Counted from the stretch's first letter, positions 21,770 to 31,797 are shown. The stretch is 64,000 nucleotides of DNA from Pseudomonas guineae (GCF_900113745.1 NZ_FOQL01000003.1:62001-126000), one strand, 5' to 3'. The notes: generated by a model from the sequence alone, not told the origin. Made by a program: numbers and translations.

Positions 21770-22216
21770 TTAGCGTTGGCCAGGGCCGTTTTCACCCAGC
21801 GGCACGATAGCCATGGTCAGCCGAGAAATGCAGCTGGCCTTGCCGTCTTCCCCGCTCAGGCGGATATCCCAGACGTGGGTGGTCCGCCCGAGGTGTATCG
21901 GTCGCGCCACTGCCGTCACGCGGCCGCTACGTACACCGCGCAGGTGGTTGGCGTTGACCTCCAGGCCCACGCAATAGAATTTGCCGCTATCGATGCACAG
22001 ATGACTGGCGGTGGAGCCCAGCGTTTCCGCCAGCACCACTGACGCGCCGCCATGCAGCAGCCCGTAGGGTTGGTGAGTGCGCGAGTCGACCGCCATGCTG
22101 GCCGTGATCGATTCGTCATCGAAAGACTCGAAGCGAATGTCCAATTGTTCGCCAATGGTGTTCTTCAGAAAACCATTTAGCTGTTCAAGATTCGGCGTTT
22201 GCTGCCAGAGGGCCAT
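21770..22216 (-). CDS. Hotdog-fold thioesterase (YdiI/EntH-like)
   Basis: Single-hotdog acyl-CoA thioesterase of about 148 residues. The motif HQPYGLLHGGASVVLAETLGS contains the HGG signature and the catalytic Glu of the PaaI/YdiI type. The C-terminal half with LEVNANHLRGVRSGRVTAVARPIH completes the fold. Start ATG at 22216 has AAGGA ahead; the frame is open far upstream into the next gene but without support. It lies directly after the acyl-CoA synthetase (64-base gap), so a thioesterase/synthetase pair acts on the same kind of acyl-CoA. Confidence 0.9.
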   Translation of the reverse strand: MALWQQTPNLEQLNGFLKNTIGEQLDIRFESFDDESITASMAVDSRTHQPYGLLHGGASVVLAETLGSTASHLCIDSGKFYCVGLEVNANHLRGVRSGRVTAVARPIHLGRTTHVWDIRLSGEDGKASCISRLTMAIVPLGENGPGQR

Positions 22217-22280
22217 AGTCAGTCCTTGAAGAGATGTTGGGCGATAAAGTCGCCGACACACATGCCGGCACTTCGTCTGT

Positions 22281-23948
22281 TTACTCGTGCCAGAGCACGG
22301 TTTCGCTGCGTTCGGCCCACTCGCCAAAGCGTTCAGCGTAGGTGCCTTCGACAACTGCACGTTTGATTTTAAGGGTTGGGGTGAGGAAGCCGTTGTCAAC
22401 CGCCCAGACGTCCTTCACCAGCACCAGGCGCTGCAGGCGCTCATGCTTATCGAGACTCTGATTGACGTGTTCCAGCAGGGTTCTCAAGCTGCTTTCCAGC
22501 TCGCTTCGACCGCTATTGAGCGCTTCGCTGCGCCCCACATCGGAGAGCACACACAAGGCCATCGGCTGAGCCATGCCATCGCCAACCACACACACCTGCT
22601 CAATACGCGAATGCTCGCCCAGGCGGTTTTCAATCGGTGCCGGCGCAACGTACTTGCCTTTGCTGGTTTTGAAGATTTCCTTAATTCGCCCGGTTAGACG
22701 CAGGTTACCCTGGGCATCCTGCTGACCTTTATCGCCGGTACGCAGGTAGCCGTCGGCGGTCATGGTTTCTGCGGTTTTTTCCGGATCTTTGTAATAACCC
22801 TGCATGGTCGCACCGCTGCGCACCTGCACCTCACCATCGTCGGCAACCCGTACTTCAACGCCCGGGCTGTTCTGACCGATCCAGCCCTGCTGGAATTTAC
22901 CCGGCCGACAGACATGCGAGTACCCGCAGTTCTCGGTCATGCCGTACACCTCTAGTACATCAAGGCCCAGGCGCTTGTACCAGTTGAGCAAGGCCTCCGG
23001 TACTGGCGCCGCACCCGACAAGGCGTAGCGCACGGCATCCAGGCCCAGACCGACCAGTACCTTCTTGCCGACGATGCGGCCGATGATGGGCAGCTTAAGC
23101 AGGCGATTAAGTTTCTCAGCCGGCATCTTGCTGTAGACGCCCATCTGGAACTTGGTCCAGATCCGCGGCACGCCGAATATCACTGTGGGACGGGCGCGTT
23201 TCAGGTCCTCAAGGAAGGTGTCCAGGCTCTCGGCGAAGAAGATCGTCTGCCCCGAATAAATCGATGCCAGTTCGACAAACATGCGCTCGGCCACGTGACA
23301 CAGCGGCAGGTATGACAGCACCCGGTCATTTTCGCCTACACCGAACAGCTCGGTGGCGTGACTGGCGGCGAAGCCGAAGTTGCTAAAGTGGTGCATCACC
23401 CCTTTCGGGGTGCCGGTGGTACCCGAGGTGTAGATGATGGTGGCGAGCTGATCGGCTGGCACCCTAGGACTGTCCTGAATCGGCGCGCAAGCCTGCAAGT
23501 CAGCCCAGGTAAAGCTGAACTCGCCCTGTGGGCGCAGTGGCAGACCGATAGTCGGAATATCATCCGGTACACCTGGGGCCATGCCTGGCCAGTCGTCCAG
23601 CTTACCCACAAACACCAGCGCCGCCTCAGAATGGCGCAACACTTGGCCGACCGACTCGGCGGTAAGATTCGGATAGAGCGGCACGGAAACGTGGCCGGCC
23701 ATCCAGATCGCCAGATCACTGATAATCCAGTGCGCGCAGTTCTTGGAAATAATCGCAATCCGGCTGTCCTGCGGCAGCTCGCGACTACGCAGCCAGCTGG
23801 CCGCACGGCGCGCCTGCTCACCGACATCAGCCCAGCTAAGCTCTTGCAGCTGACCGCCGGGCAGCGGTTGCACCATGTAGCGTTTATTCGGGTGACGAGC
23901 CTCACGCTCATAAAACATCTCAAGCGGCAAACGGATTGCGTCTGTCAC
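22281..23948 (-). CDS. AMP-forming long-chain acyl-CoA synthetase
   Basis: Activates a fatty acid to acyl-CoA through an acyl-adenylate. The protein has about 555 residues from a GTG at 23948, chosen because AAAGGAGG sits 7 bases ahead. The AMP-binding P-loop is IIYTSGTTGTPKGVMHH; later signatures are YGMTENCGYSHVCRPG, the hinge YLRTGDKGQQDAQGNLRLTGR and IKEIFKTSKGKYVAPAPIE with the catalytic Lys. The KTSKGKYVAP form is typical of bacterial long-chain FACL. The gene is preceded by a perfect 24-base palindrome that probably controls it, and is followed by the hotdog thioesterase. Confidence 0.92.
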   Translation of the reverse strand: MTDAIRLPLEMFYEREARHPNKRYMVQPLPGGQLQELSWADVGEQARRAASWLRSRELPQDSRIAIISKNCAHWIISDLAIWMAGHVSVPLYPNLTAESVGQVLRHSEAALVFVGKLDDWPGMAPGVPDDIPTIGLPLRPQGEFSFTWADLQACAPIQDSPRVPADQLATIIYTSGTTGTPKGVMHHFSNFGFAASHATELFGVGENDRVLSYLPLCHVAERMFVELASIYSGQTIFFAESLDTFLEDLKRARPTVIFGVPRIWTKFQMGVYSKMPAEKLNRLLKLPIIGRIVGKKVLVGLGLDAVRYALSGAAPVPEALLNWYKRLGLDVLEVYGMTENCGYSHVCRPGKFQQGWIGQNSPGVEVRVADDGEVQVRSGATMQGYYKDPEKTAETMTADGYLRTGDKGQQDAQGNLRLTGRIKEIFKTSKGKYVAPAPIENRLGEHSRIEQVCVVGDGMAQPMALCVLSDVGRSEALNSGRSELESSLRTLLEHVNQSLDKHERLQRLVLVKDVWAVDNGFLTPTLKIKRAVVEGTYAERFGEWAERSETVLWHE

Positions 23949-23978
23949 AGGGCTTCCTCCTTTGTTATTTTTGTGGAG

Positions 23979-24002
23979 CCAACCAAGCAATTGCTTGGTT
24001 GG
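23979..24002 (-). promoter_or_regulatory. Perfect 24-base palindrome upstream of the acyl-CoA synthetase
   Basis: The half-site CCAACCAAGCAA is followed immediately by its exact complement, 31-54 bases before the GTG start. Dyads of the ACCAAGCA type are common targets of TetR-family regulators of acyl-CoA metabolism; no such regulator gene lies in this window. It is not followed by a T-run and so is not a terminator. Confidence 0.65.
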
Positions 24003-24068
24003 ACTATTCCACGCACAAAGACGACCCGCAAGAGGAGAAATGTTTCGGTGTGTAGTGTCGCGCCAGAG

Positions 24069-24527
24069 CTACGCGGGGTGTTGATGAACAGACAGCGCCA
24101 TTAGCCCAGCGACAAGTGCATCCCCCTCAAGCAAGGCCAGGCTAGCGGTATTCATGGCTAATGGTTGCTGGCGATGACCATGTATTAGCAGCCCGGCCAA
24201 GGCACCAACCAACGGTTGATGGGTCACCAACAACAGCTCCTTGAATGGGTAGCCATCAAGCTTACGCATGGCCTGACGCACATCACTTTCCGGCGTCAGC
24301 CAGGCCACAGTTTCCCGCGCACCGCTAAAAGCCAGCACCTCGCAGAGCAAATCCGCGGTTTGCTGAGCCCGGACAAAAGGGCTAACCAGTACCGCTTGCA
24401 ACGGCCGGCCTTGCAACTGCGCAGCCGCCTCGCGCACCTGCTGCCGGCCATAGGCAGTCAAGTTGCGCTCGGCATCAGTACGCGCAGCTGACTCAGCCTC
24501 ACCGTGACGCAACAGCCATAACTTCAT
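24069..24527 (-). CDS. sixA: Phosphohistidine phosphatase SixA
   Basis: Histidine phosphatase of 152 residues, the SixA size. It has the N-terminal RHGEAE motif (His8 is the phospho-acceptor) and the second conserved His in LLLVTHQPLVGALAGLL. SixA removes phosphate from phosphohistidines, in E. coli from the NPr protein of the nitrogen PTS and formerly ArcB. It lies in the sixA-DUF4389-gpsA arrangement conserved in Pseudomonas; the 25-base gap to the DUF4389 gene suggests one operon. Confidence 0.93.
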   Translation of the reverse strand: MKLWLLRHGEAESAARTDAERNLTAYGRQQVREAAAQLQGRPLQAVLVSPFVRAQQTADLLCEVLAFSGARETVAWLTPESDVRQAMRKLDGYPFKELLLVTHQPLVGALAGLLIHGHRQQPLAMNTASLALLEGDALVAGLMALSVHQHPA

Positions 24528-24552
24528 CGCTCAGCCCCCACAGTCAGATTCT

Positions 24553-24906
24553 TCACAACTTAGGTTCTTCATCACGTACCGGGTGAGCAGCCGGTGGAAT
24601 GCTGTGCGGGGTTTCGCCTTGTGGTGCTTGCGGCGTCGGCCAATCAGCAAACGGCCAGGGTTTTTCATCGCTATTAAAGGTGCCAAACCGACCGATCTGC
24701 GTCAGGTACTGGCTCAAGCTGTCGCCAAAACCGAGCAGGCCGGCATTTGGTGCACCGTAGAACAGGCGATAGCCCAACTGCAGCAGCACCACTAATCCCA
24801 AAAGTATTTCCGCCAGTTGCCAGACGATGGTGAAAATCACCATCCAGAGGATGCGCAGCAGAATCGACTCGCGCTGCAGCTCCTGATTGCCATCACTCAT
24901 GCTCAT
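24553..24906 (-). CDS. DUF4389 domain membrane protein
   Basis: A 117-residue inner-membrane protein. A hydrophobic hairpin occupies about residues 17-47 (LLRILWMVIFTIVWQLAEILLG then LVVLLQLGYRLFYG), followed by the conserved GFGDSLSQYLTQIGRFGTFNSDEKPWPFADWP of DUF4389. A Pro-rich tail ends the protein. Function unknown. Located between gpsA and sixA, as in other pseudomonads. Confidence 0.88.
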   Translation of the reverse strand: MSMSDGNQELQRESILLRILWMVIFTIVWQLAEILLGLVVLLQLGYRLFYGAPNAGLLGFGDSLSQYLTQIGRFGTFNSDEKPWPFADWPTPQAPQGETPHSIPPAAHPVRDEEPKL

Positions 24907-24932
24907 CTCCTTGCAGGTTTTAAAGGTGAAAT

Positions 24933-25955
24933 TCAGAAACCAGTGGTGGGGATAAAATCGACATCAGTTTTCGGCTCTGCATTCATCAGTGCACCAATCA
25001 CCTGATCCAACGTCCGCCCCTCAAACACAATCGCATGTAAGCCAGCCACTAGCGGCATGTAGACATCCAACTCCTCGGCTTTGGCTTTTAATACTTTAAT
25101 CGTGTGAACGCCTTCCGCCACTTCGCCCAAGCGCTCAACCGCATCCTCCAGGCTCAAGCCTTCACCCAAGGCAAAACCAACCTGGTAGTTACGGCTTTTC
25201 GCCGAGGAGCAGGTCACAATCAGGTCGCCCACTCCGGCCAGGCCGAGGAAGGTCATAGGGTTAGCGCCCAGTTTGACGGCAAAGCGGGTCATCTCAGCTA
25301 AGGCGCGAGTAATCAGCATGCTCTTGGTGTTTTCGCCCATGCCCATGGCGGCAGCCATGCCGGCAATGATGGCGTAGACGTTCTTCAGTGCACCGCCCAG
25401 TTCGACACCAAAACGGTCGCCGCTGGCGTAGACACGAAAGGTGCGGCCATGCAGCGCCGCCTGCACTTGCTGGCAGAGGTCTTCATCCTCACTGGCGACC
25501 ACCGAAGCGGTGAGCGCATGCTCAGCCACTTCACGCGCCAGGTTCGGCCCAGAAAGCACGCCGATCCGCGCCTGCGGGGCAATGTCTTCGAGAATTTGGC
25601 TCATCAACAGAAAGCTTTGCGCCTCGATACCCTTGGTGGTGCTCACCAATAACTTACCGGCAAGCTGCTGGGCCACTGGCTGTAAGACCTGACGCAGGGC
25701 GCTCGAGGGCAATGCCACGAACACCATCTGACAGGCGCTCAACGCCCCGGCGAGATCGGTCACCGGCTCTACGCCCAGGTGGATTTTGATGCCTTTGAGA
25801 TAACGCGGGTTTTCCCGGTTCAGCCGAATTGACTCAGCTTGCTGTGGGTCGCGCATCCAGTGCAGAACGTGCTGGCCGTTTTCCGCCAGCAAATTAGCAA
25901 TTGCAGTGCCGAAGCTACCGCCGCCAAGCACTGCGATGGGTTGCTGATCAGTCAT
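24933..25955 (-). CDS. gpsA: NAD(P)-dependent glycerol-3-phosphate dehydrogenase
   Basis: Reduces dihydroxyacetone phosphate to sn-glycerol 3-phosphate, the backbone of phospholipids, using NAD(P)H. About 340 residues from the ATG at 25955. The Rossmann motif is [20 protein letters not shown]. The catalytic-domain signatures are [29 protein letters not shown] (catalytic Lys), [16 protein letters not shown] and [15 protein letters not shown] frame starting 33 bases upstream is open but not needed. First gene of the gpsA-DUF4389-sixA unit and close to fabAB, so glycerol-phosphate and unsaturated fatty-acid supply genes are neighbours. Confidence 0.96.
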   Translation of the reverse strand: MTDQQPIAVLGGGSFGTAIANLLAENGQHVLHWMRDPQQAESIRLNRENPRYLKGIKIHLGVEPVTDLAGALSACQMVFVALPSSALRQVLQPVAQQLAGKLLVSTTKGIEAQSFLLMSQILEDIAPQARIGVLSGPNLAREVAEHALTASVVASEDEDLCQQVQAALHGRTFRVYASGDRFGVELGGALKNVYAIIAGMAAAMGMGENTKSMLITRALAEMTRFAVKLGANPMTFLGLAGVGDLIVTCSSAKSRNYQVGFALGEGLSLEDAVERLGEVAEGVHTIKVLKAKAEELDVYMPLVAGLHAIVFEGRTLDQVIGALMNAEPKTDVDFIPTTGF

Positions 25956-26061
25956 AACGCATCCGTGGTGAACCATTGAAAGGGTCAAATTAAACGCATT
26001 ATACGGTGCTGAGCGCGCGCGACCAATTTAAGCCCTTGGCCGAGACCACTGCAAAAGCCTG

Positions 26062-28233
26062 GTGCCTCGGTTAACATGCTGGCCTTTGAATACCATCCGA
26101 GCGTTTTGCGTGGCTAACACTCACTCCCTGGCGTCACTGATTGGCGTATTGTCCTTGCTGGCCCCCACACTGGTCGTAGCCGAAGACCTGTTCGAGCAGG
26201 GCCAAGCGCTACCTGAAATTCTCAGTGCGACCCGTCTGAAGCAGTCACCTGCGGCGGTACCGGGGAGTGTTTCAGTGATTGACCGCGCGCTGATCGACGC
26301 CAGTGGTGCTCGCGACATTCCAGAGTTGATGCGCTTAGTGCCAGGCATGATGGTCGGCTATGTCAAAGGCAACGAAATGACGGTCAACTACCACGGCGGC
26401 CAAGTAGGCACAGCCCGGCGCATGCAGGTGCTGATTGATGGGCGCTCGGTGTATCGACCAGGCCTGGCCACCGTTGACTGGACCGACCTGCCGCTGGCCA
26501 TGGAGGATATCGAGCGAATCGAAGTCTTTCGCGGCCCCAACACCGTCAGCTACGGTGCCAATGCCCTGACTGGGGTCATCAGCATCACCACACGCAACCC
26601 CGCCAATAGCCACGGCACCCGCCTGAAATACATCCACGGCCAGCGCGGTATTGATGATTGGTATGGCAGTCAGGGGTTCAGCAGCGGTAACGGTGACTTT
26701 CGCCTGTCGTTGTCCGGTCAACAAGACAGCGGTTTTGACCACACCGACGAAGATGAGCGATACCGCGACAGTCGCCGTAGTACGCGTATGCAGCTCAGCG
26801 CTACCCATGCACTGGACGCTAGTCAGGTTCTCGACTGGCAACTGTCCGCCAAAGAAGGCAGCAACCAAAAAAACTTCTATTCCGATGAAGAGGCGTTGGT
26901 CAAAGGCATAGTGCCCAAGGGCGATAGCAATAAGGACATCAACGCACGCGACTTTTCCGGCTCGGTACGCTGGAGCCTGGACACCAGCAGCACGCACAAC
27001 CTGCAGCTACAAGCCTATGCTCAGCGCTGGGAGCGTACCCAGGAATGGCGCACCTGCGATCTGGAGCTGTCCTTCACCCCAGAAGTAGCGGCGCTGCAAA
27101 AGCTAAATCCGGATCTGCTCGATACAGTCGCTCGGTTACTTCGGGATGGGAAACAAATACCCGCATCCGCAGGGCCACTGGCGTTCACCATCGGTAATAA
27201 TTTTTACAAAAACGGTGGAGCACTGCAGGCGCCAGTGTGTGGTGACATCAACAACAACATCAACGAAACCCGTTATGACTTCGAACTGCAGGACACCCTC
27301 AGCCTGAGCGATGACCTGCGCTTACTCAGCGGCCTGAGCTACCGTAAGGACAGCAGCGACTCACAGAGCTATTTTCAAGGCAGTCTGAATAATGAGATCT
27401 GGCGCCTGTTTGGGCACTTGGAATGGCACCTCAGCGAACATTTCGTCCTGCAGGGCGGGGCTATGCACGAGGACGACACCCTGAGCGGCAGCTCGCTGAC
27501 CTCACGAATCGCCCTTAACTATCTGATTACCCCGCGCCACGGTCTACGTTTTGTCTATTCCGAAGCGGTCCGCTCACCGGACATGCAGGAAAATAACGTC
27601 GACTGGACTTACCGCTTGGAGAACCTGTCCCAACCCGTTAACGGCAGAAACTCAGCGTATTACTACGCGACTGCACAAGGCCCTGGCGACCTACAGCAAG
27701 AAATCATGCGCTCGCGAGAAATTGGCTATAACGGCCAGTTCGACTTTGGCCTACAGATCGACATCAAACTGTTCAACGACGAAATTCACCAGATGATCGC
27801 TGAGCCCCTGAAGATCAAGGAGTTCAGCCAAAACAATGACAACTATATGTGGCTGCGCGGGGCGGAAACCGAAATCGACTGGACGTTCACCACTTCAGAT
27901 CGCCTGCGCCTGACCTATGCCTATGTTGATTACGAGACCTCGGAGAAATCCTACCGACGCCTAACCGCACGCTACAGTGGTTCTGCAGGCTGGCTACATG
28001 AATGGGGCGGCGGCTGGTCGAGTAGTCTCTTCTATTATGGTGCGGACCTACTCAATGAGCGCCGTTTCGAACGGGCCGATTTGCGTATTGCCAAGCGCTT
28101 TAACCTAGGCAAAAGCGATCTGGAGCTGGCGCTAATGATGCAACAGCGCCTTGATGACGAAGCACTGACATGGCGTGAGAATTTGTACGACGAGCGCCGC
28201 TTGGTGTATGTCAGTGCGCAGCTAGAATTTTAG
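26062..28233 (+). CDS. TonB-dependent outer-membrane receptor
   Basis: Outer-membrane gated channel for an unknown ligand. About 723 residues in the longest form: signal peptide, a TonB-box region near QALPEILSATR, a plug domain (about 55-170, with IERIEVFRGPNTVSYGANALTGVISI), and a 22-strand-type barrel ending in the C-terminal Phe typical of porins. The start is uncertain: GTG 26062, TTG 26086 and GTG 26110 all give signal peptides and none has a good ribosome site. I see no Fur box upstream, so iron control is not supported. It leads a three-gene run with a binding protein and a hybrid kinase. Confidence 0.88.
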   Translation: MPRLTCWPLNTIRAFCVANTHSLASLIGVLSLLAPTLVVAEDLFEQGQALPEILSATRLKQSPAAVPGSVSVIDRALIDASGARDIPELMRLVPGMMVGYVKGNEMTVNYHGGQVGTARRMQVLIDGRSVYRPGLATVDWTDLPLAMEDIERIEVFRGPNTVSYGANALTGVISITTRNPANSHGTRLKYIHGQRGIDDWYGSQGFSSGNGDFRLSLSGQQDSGFDHTDEDERYRDSRRSTRMQLSATHALDASQVLDWQLSAKEGSNQKNFYSDEEALVKGIVPKGDSNKDINARDFSGSVRWSLDTSSTHNLQLQAYAQRWERTQEWRTCDLELSFTPEVAALQKLNPDLLDTVARLLRDGKQIPASAGPLAFTIGNNFYKNGGALQAPVCGDINNNINETRYDFELQDTLSLSDDLRLLSGLSYRKDSSDSQSYFQGSLNNEIWRLFGHLEWHLSEHFVLQGGAMHEDDTLSGSSLTSRIALNYLITPRHGLRFVYSEAVRSPDMQENNVDWTYRLENLSQPVNGRNSAYYYATAQGPGDLQQEIMRSREIGYNGQFDFGLQIDIKLFNDEIHQMIAEPLKIKEFSQNNDNYMWLRGAETEIDWTFTTSDRLRLTYAYVDYETSEKSYRRLTARYSGSAGWLHEWGGGWSSSLFYYGADLLNERRFERADLRIAKRFNLGKSDLELALMMQQRLDDEALTWRENLYDERRLVYVSAQLEF

Positions 28234-28271
28234 ATGCCCGAGCGCTCAAGGATCACTACTGAGGCCAATGG

Positions 28272-29153
28272 ATGAGCCGCCTACTATTGTTCTGCTGCTG
28301 CCTCCTGATTGCACTGCCCGCCTGGACAGCTGAAATCATCTTCAGCAGCAGCACGGACAACCCTGCAATTCAGGCATTCGTCAACGAGCTGAAACAGCGC
28401 AGACCGGACGACCTGATCAGGTTTGTAGCTTTAAAGGATCTGCCAGAGCCCGCGCAGTTACCTGATACGAGTCGCCTGGTATTGCTCGATAGACCATCAC
28501 TGGATTGGCGCCTAGCCGATCCTGCAGGCCCGCCTACCCTGGCCCTACGCATCAGTCGCCTACAAGCCAATAGCCTACCCGCCCCCCTACCCGCTCAGCT
28601 CAGCCTGCTCTGGAGCGACCCTTCACCGCAGCGCCAGATGCGCTTGGCGCGCTTACTGCTGCCCGCTGCGAAACGGGTCGGGCTGTTGTATGACGCCAAC
28701 AGCGCCTTCCTCTTGGATGAATACCGCCAGGCCGCCAGGGCTCAAGGCATGACGCTCGTAACCCGGCGCTGGAGTGATACGCGCGACGGCCGCCCGCTGC
28801 TTTACCTGCTGGCACACAGCGACTTGCTGCTGGGTATGAACAACGTTGAGTTGTTTAACTCACACACAGTAAAAAACCTATTGCTCACCAGCTACACGCA
28901 TCAGCGCCCGGTAATTGGCCCCAGCGCCAGCTTCGTCCAAGCGGGCAGCTTAGCAAGTATTTACAGCGACCAAAGTGACTGGCTGGACAGCCTAGAGGAA
29001 CGCCTCGATCAGCCTCCAGCCAGTTGGCCGCAGAGCGGCTATCCCAGTCACTTTAAGGTCACTAGCAACCCCCAGGTCGCGCGCTCACTGGCAATTAAAT
29101 TGCCCAGCAACGAATCACTGGCGCAGAAGCTCGCTGAAGGAGAACACCCATGA
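28272..29153 (+). CDS. Periplasmic ABC-type substrate-binding protein without a transporter
   Basis: A 293-residue exported protein with a signal peptide (about 1-19, AWTA). The pattern [25 protein letters not shown] and the later [30 protein letters not shown] match the ABC_sub_bind family (PF04392-like), whose members bind small organic ligands. No permease or ATPase gene lies nearby. Instead it is sandwiched between a TonB receptor and a hybrid sensor kinase, overlapping the kinase start by 4 bases. I infer it hands a ligand signal to the kinase rather than feeding a transporter. The ligand is unknown. Confidence 0.8.
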   Translation: MSRLLLFCCCLLIALPAWTAEIIFSSSTDNPAIQAFVNELKQRRPDDLIRFVALKDLPEPAQLPDTSRLVLLDRPSLDWRLADPAGPPTLALRISRLQANSLPAPLPAQLSLLWSDPSPQRQMRLARLLLPAAKRVGLLYDANSAFLLDEYRQAARAQGMTLVTRRWSDTRDGRPLLYLLAHSDLLLGMNNVELFNSHTVKNLLLTSYTHQRPVIGPSASFVQAGSLASIYSDQSDWLDSLEERLDQPPASWPQSGYPSHFKVTSNPQVARSLAIKLPSNESLAQKLAEGEHP

Positions 29154-31093
29154 AGCTGCCACGCCACTGGAATATCCATACCCGCACGCAGCTAATCAGC
29201 GTGGGGCCAGCATTGCTGTTAACCCTGCTGCTGACAGGGTTCTTTACCTTCACGCGTATTCAGGAACTGCAGCAAGAGCTCAAGCAAACGGGCCAACTGA
29301 TCGCCAGCCAACTGGCTCCAGCCACTGAGTACGGGGTTATTTCTGGAAACCTGACGGTGCTCAAATCGCTACTCGGGGTGACATTGCAGACCCCGCATGT
29401 GCGTTTTCTCGAAGTACGCGATCGCGACAATCGCATCCTTATTTACGTCGAGCAGCCCAACATTGATGCCCTTAGCCGTACCGAGATCAGCGTATTCGAG
29501 GCACCGATCCTGCTGCAGAAAGTCACCCTCAACGCAGACTTTATGCACAGTGATAACGCCAATCTTGCCCCCCTATCCGATGACTACCTGGGCCGTGTGG
29601 TGGTTGGCATCGCAAACGACGCGTTCAACACCCGTCAGCAGGAAATTCTCCTCAAGGCCGCCCTGCTCGCCCTGTTTGCCTTGGCGTTGACCTTTATTCT
29701 TGCCCGTCGCCTTGCCCGCCACCTGTCGCAACCCCTTAGCGCCATGGGCGAAGCCGTCAGAGCGATTCAAACTGGCAATTACCAAACGACCCTGCCAGAG
29801 GTCGGCGAAGGCGAACTGCAGGCCCTGGCGCGGCACATCAACAGCCTTGCCCACGGCCTTGCCAATGCCAGTGAAGAACAGCAGCGGGCCATGACATTGC
29901 TGATCCAGGCACGCGAACAATCAGAACTGGCTAACCGTGCCAAGTCTGACTTCCTGGCCATGATGAGCCATGAACTGCGCACTCCAATGAACGGTGTACT
30001 GGGTATGTTGCAGCTCTTGGAAACCACCGAAATGACCCAGGAGCAGGCGGAGTATGCGGCCATGGCCACCGAGTCCACCGAACACCTGCTTAAAGTCATC
30101 AACGATATCCTCGATTTCTCCCGCATCGAGCGTGGCGCATTAGAGCTGGAGCACATCCCCTTTAACCTGCAGGTGCTGCTACAAAGCTCAATTCAAGTAT
30201 TCCAGCACAGCGCCCAGCAGCGCGGTCTGCAACTGCAACTGGATGCTCAGGCCGGCCTGGAGCAGCTGCAGGTCCAAGGCGACCCGACACGTATCCGGCA
30301 AATCTTGGTCAACCTAATCGGTAATGCGCTGAAATTTACTGAAACCGGCAGCATCCGTGTGCACTGCACCTGGCAAGCTTTGGATAACCAGGTGCTGTGG
30401 CTCAGTTGCGCGGTGCAGGACAGTGGTATTGGTATCTCCCCCGAGCGTCTGGAGCGCATGTTCGACGCCTTCCAGCAGGCCGACTCTTCTATTTCAAGAC
30501 GTTACGGAGGTACTGGTCTGGGCTTACCTATCGCGCGCACGCTAGTAGAGCGTATGGGCGGCACGTTGCGAGCCGCCAGCGAGGAAGGTCATGGCTCGGT
30601 ATTTACCCTAGAAATACCCCTGCCGTTTACTCAGCAAATCGTCCTTACGGCCAGCGATATCCAGCAATCGTCAGACCAAGGCAGCGGTCAGTCAGTGCTG
30701 TTAGTCGAAGATAACCCGGTCAACCAGACCGTGATTGAAGCCATGCTGCGCAGCCTGGGTTACCAGGTCAGCCTGATCGCAGACGGCGTACAGGCCGTAC
30801 ATCAGGTCAGCCGACAGCGTTATGCGGCGATTTTGATGGATTGCCGACTGCCGGTTATCGATGGTTACGAAGCCACGCGACGGATCCGCCAGCTGCCAGG
30901 TTGCGCTGACATACCGATTATTGCCCTGACCGCCAACGCCCTGCAGGGTGACCGCGAAGCCTGCTTGGAGTGCGGTATGAATGACTACCTGGCAAAGCCG
31001 TTCAAACGGGCGGATTTGCAGCGAATACTGCAGCGCTGGTTACCTTCTCGACCTTCGACGGGTAGTCAAGAAGATCGAAGTGCTGCAGGCTAA
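29150..31093 (+). CDS. Hybrid sensor histidine kinase (CHASE8-HAMP-HisKA-HATPase-REC)
   Basis: Membrane sensor of 647 residues. Helix 1 is at about 17-35, a periplasmic domain of the CHASE8 type spans about 36-164, helix 2 lies at 165-184 and HAMP at 185-240. HisKA carries phospho-His274 in [12 protein letters not shown]. The ATPase has an N box ([10 protein letters not shown]), DSGIGIS and GGTGLGL. The C-terminal receiver has phospho-Asp564 in ILMDCRLP and Lys in YLAKPF. There is no Hpt domain, so a separate phosphotransfer protein is needed. It occupies the place next to fabAB that PA1611 has in P. aeruginosa, a kinase reported to feed HptB and to contact RetS; orthology is inferred. Confidence 0.9.
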   Translation: MKLPRHWNIHTRTQLISVGPALLLTLLLTGFFTFTRIQELQQELKQTGQLIASQLAPATEYGVISGNLTVLKSLLGVTLQTPHVRFLEVRDRDNRILIYVEQPNIDALSRTEISVFEAPILLQKVTLNADFMHSDNANLAPLSDDYLGRVVVGIANDAFNTRQQEILLKAALLALFALALTFILARRLARHLSQPLSAMGEAVRAIQTGNYQTTLPEVGEGELQALARHINSLAHGLANASEEQQRAMTLLIQAREQSELANRAKSDFLAMMSHELRTPMNGVLGMLQLLETTEMTQEQAEYAAMATESTEHLLKVINDILDFSRIERGALELEHIPFNLQVLLQSSIQVFQHSAQQRGLQLQLDAQAGLEQLQVQGDPTRIRQILVNLIGNALKFTETGSIRVHCTWQALDNQVLWLSCAVQDSGIGISPERLERMFDAFQQADSSISRRYGGTGLGLPIARTLVERMGGTLRAASEEGHGSVFTLEIPLPFTQQIVLTASDIQQSSDQGSGQSVLLVEDNPVNQTVIEAMLRSLGYQVSLIADGVQAVHQVSRQRYAAILMDCRLPVIDGYEATRRIRQLPGCADIPIIALTANALQGDREACLECGMNDYLAKPFKRADLQRILQRWLPSRPSTGSQEDRSAAG

Positions 31094-31127
31094 CGTATGT
31101 AGCCGTTATGACAGGCCAACAAGAGCG

Positions 31128-31143
31128 GAGTACAACTGTACTC
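31128..31143. promoter_or_regulatory. Candidate FabR/DesT-like operator upstream of fabA
   Basis: A GAGTACA arm and its exact complement TGTACTC are separated by 2 bases, 127 bases before the fabA start. The core GTACA-N2-TGTAC is close to the operator cores I recall for the TetR-type unsaturated fatty-acid regulators FabR and DesT. It lies just after the kinase gene in a 176-base gap that must hold the fabA promoter. Confidence 0.5.
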
Positions 31144-31269
31144 ACAAGGCTGTGACTTTCACTACAACGCAACAGTCTATGACTAGGTTATTGGCAGGCG
31201 CAGCAAACTGCGCCGCCAGCCAGGACGATTCGCCCAGCCTTGGCGCATGGGACATATTGAGGAGCTCGC

Positions 31270-31785
31270 ATGACCAAACAAAACGCCTTCACCCGGGAAG
31301 ACCTGTTGCGCTGCAGCCGTGGCGAACTGTTCGGCCCAGGTAATGCGCAACTGCCCGCGCCGAACATGCTGATGATCGATCGCATCACCCATATCAGCGA
31401 CACCGGCGGCAAGTATGGCAAGGGCGAAATAGTCGCCGAGCTCGATATCACTCCAGACCTGTGGTTCTTCGCCTGCCATTTCGAAGGCGATCCGGTGATG
31501 CCTGGCTGCCTCGGTCTTGACGCCATGTGGCAACTGGTGGGTTTCCACCTCGGCTGGCAAGGCCAGCCCGGCCGCGGTCGCGCTCTTGGCTCAGGCGATG
31601 TGAAATTCTTCGGCCAGGTGCTGCCAACCGCCAAGAAAGTCACCTACAACATCCATATCAAACGCACCATTGCCCGCTCCCTGGTCCTGGCTATTGCCGA
31701 CGGTACCGTCAGCGTTGATGGCCGCGAGATATACAGCGCTGAAGGCTTACGTGTTGGCCTGTTCACCTCCACCGACAATTTCTAA
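31270..31785 (+). CDS. fabA: 3-hydroxydecanoyl-ACP dehydratase/isomerase FabA
   Basis: Dehydrates 3-hydroxydecanoyl-ACP and isomerises trans-2- to cis-3-decenoyl-ACP, the branch point of anaerobic unsaturated fatty-acid synthesis. 171 residues, the exact family length. Catalytic His70 (in [17 protein letters not shown]) and Asp84 are present at canonical positions. A GAGGAG ribosome site stands before the ATG. Twelve bases separate it from fabB, with which it forms the fabAB operon of Pseudomonas. Regulation is probably through the inverted repeat at 31128. Confidence 0.98.
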   Translation: MTKQNAFTREDLLRCSRGELFGPGNAQLPAPNMLMIDRITHISDTGGKYGKGEIVAELDITPDLWFFACHFEGDPVMPGCLGLDAMWQLVGFHLGWQGQPGRGRALGSGDVKFFGQVLPTAKKVTYNIHIKRTIARSLVLAIADGTVSVDGREIYSAEGLRVGLFTSTDNF

Positions 31786-31797
31786 AGGACTCTCTGC

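Noticed and set aside
25956..26109. Fur box or other iron-regulatory site before the TonB-dependent receptor
   Set aside because: No GATAATGATAATC-like repeat is present in the upstream region, so no iron-uptake role is claimed.
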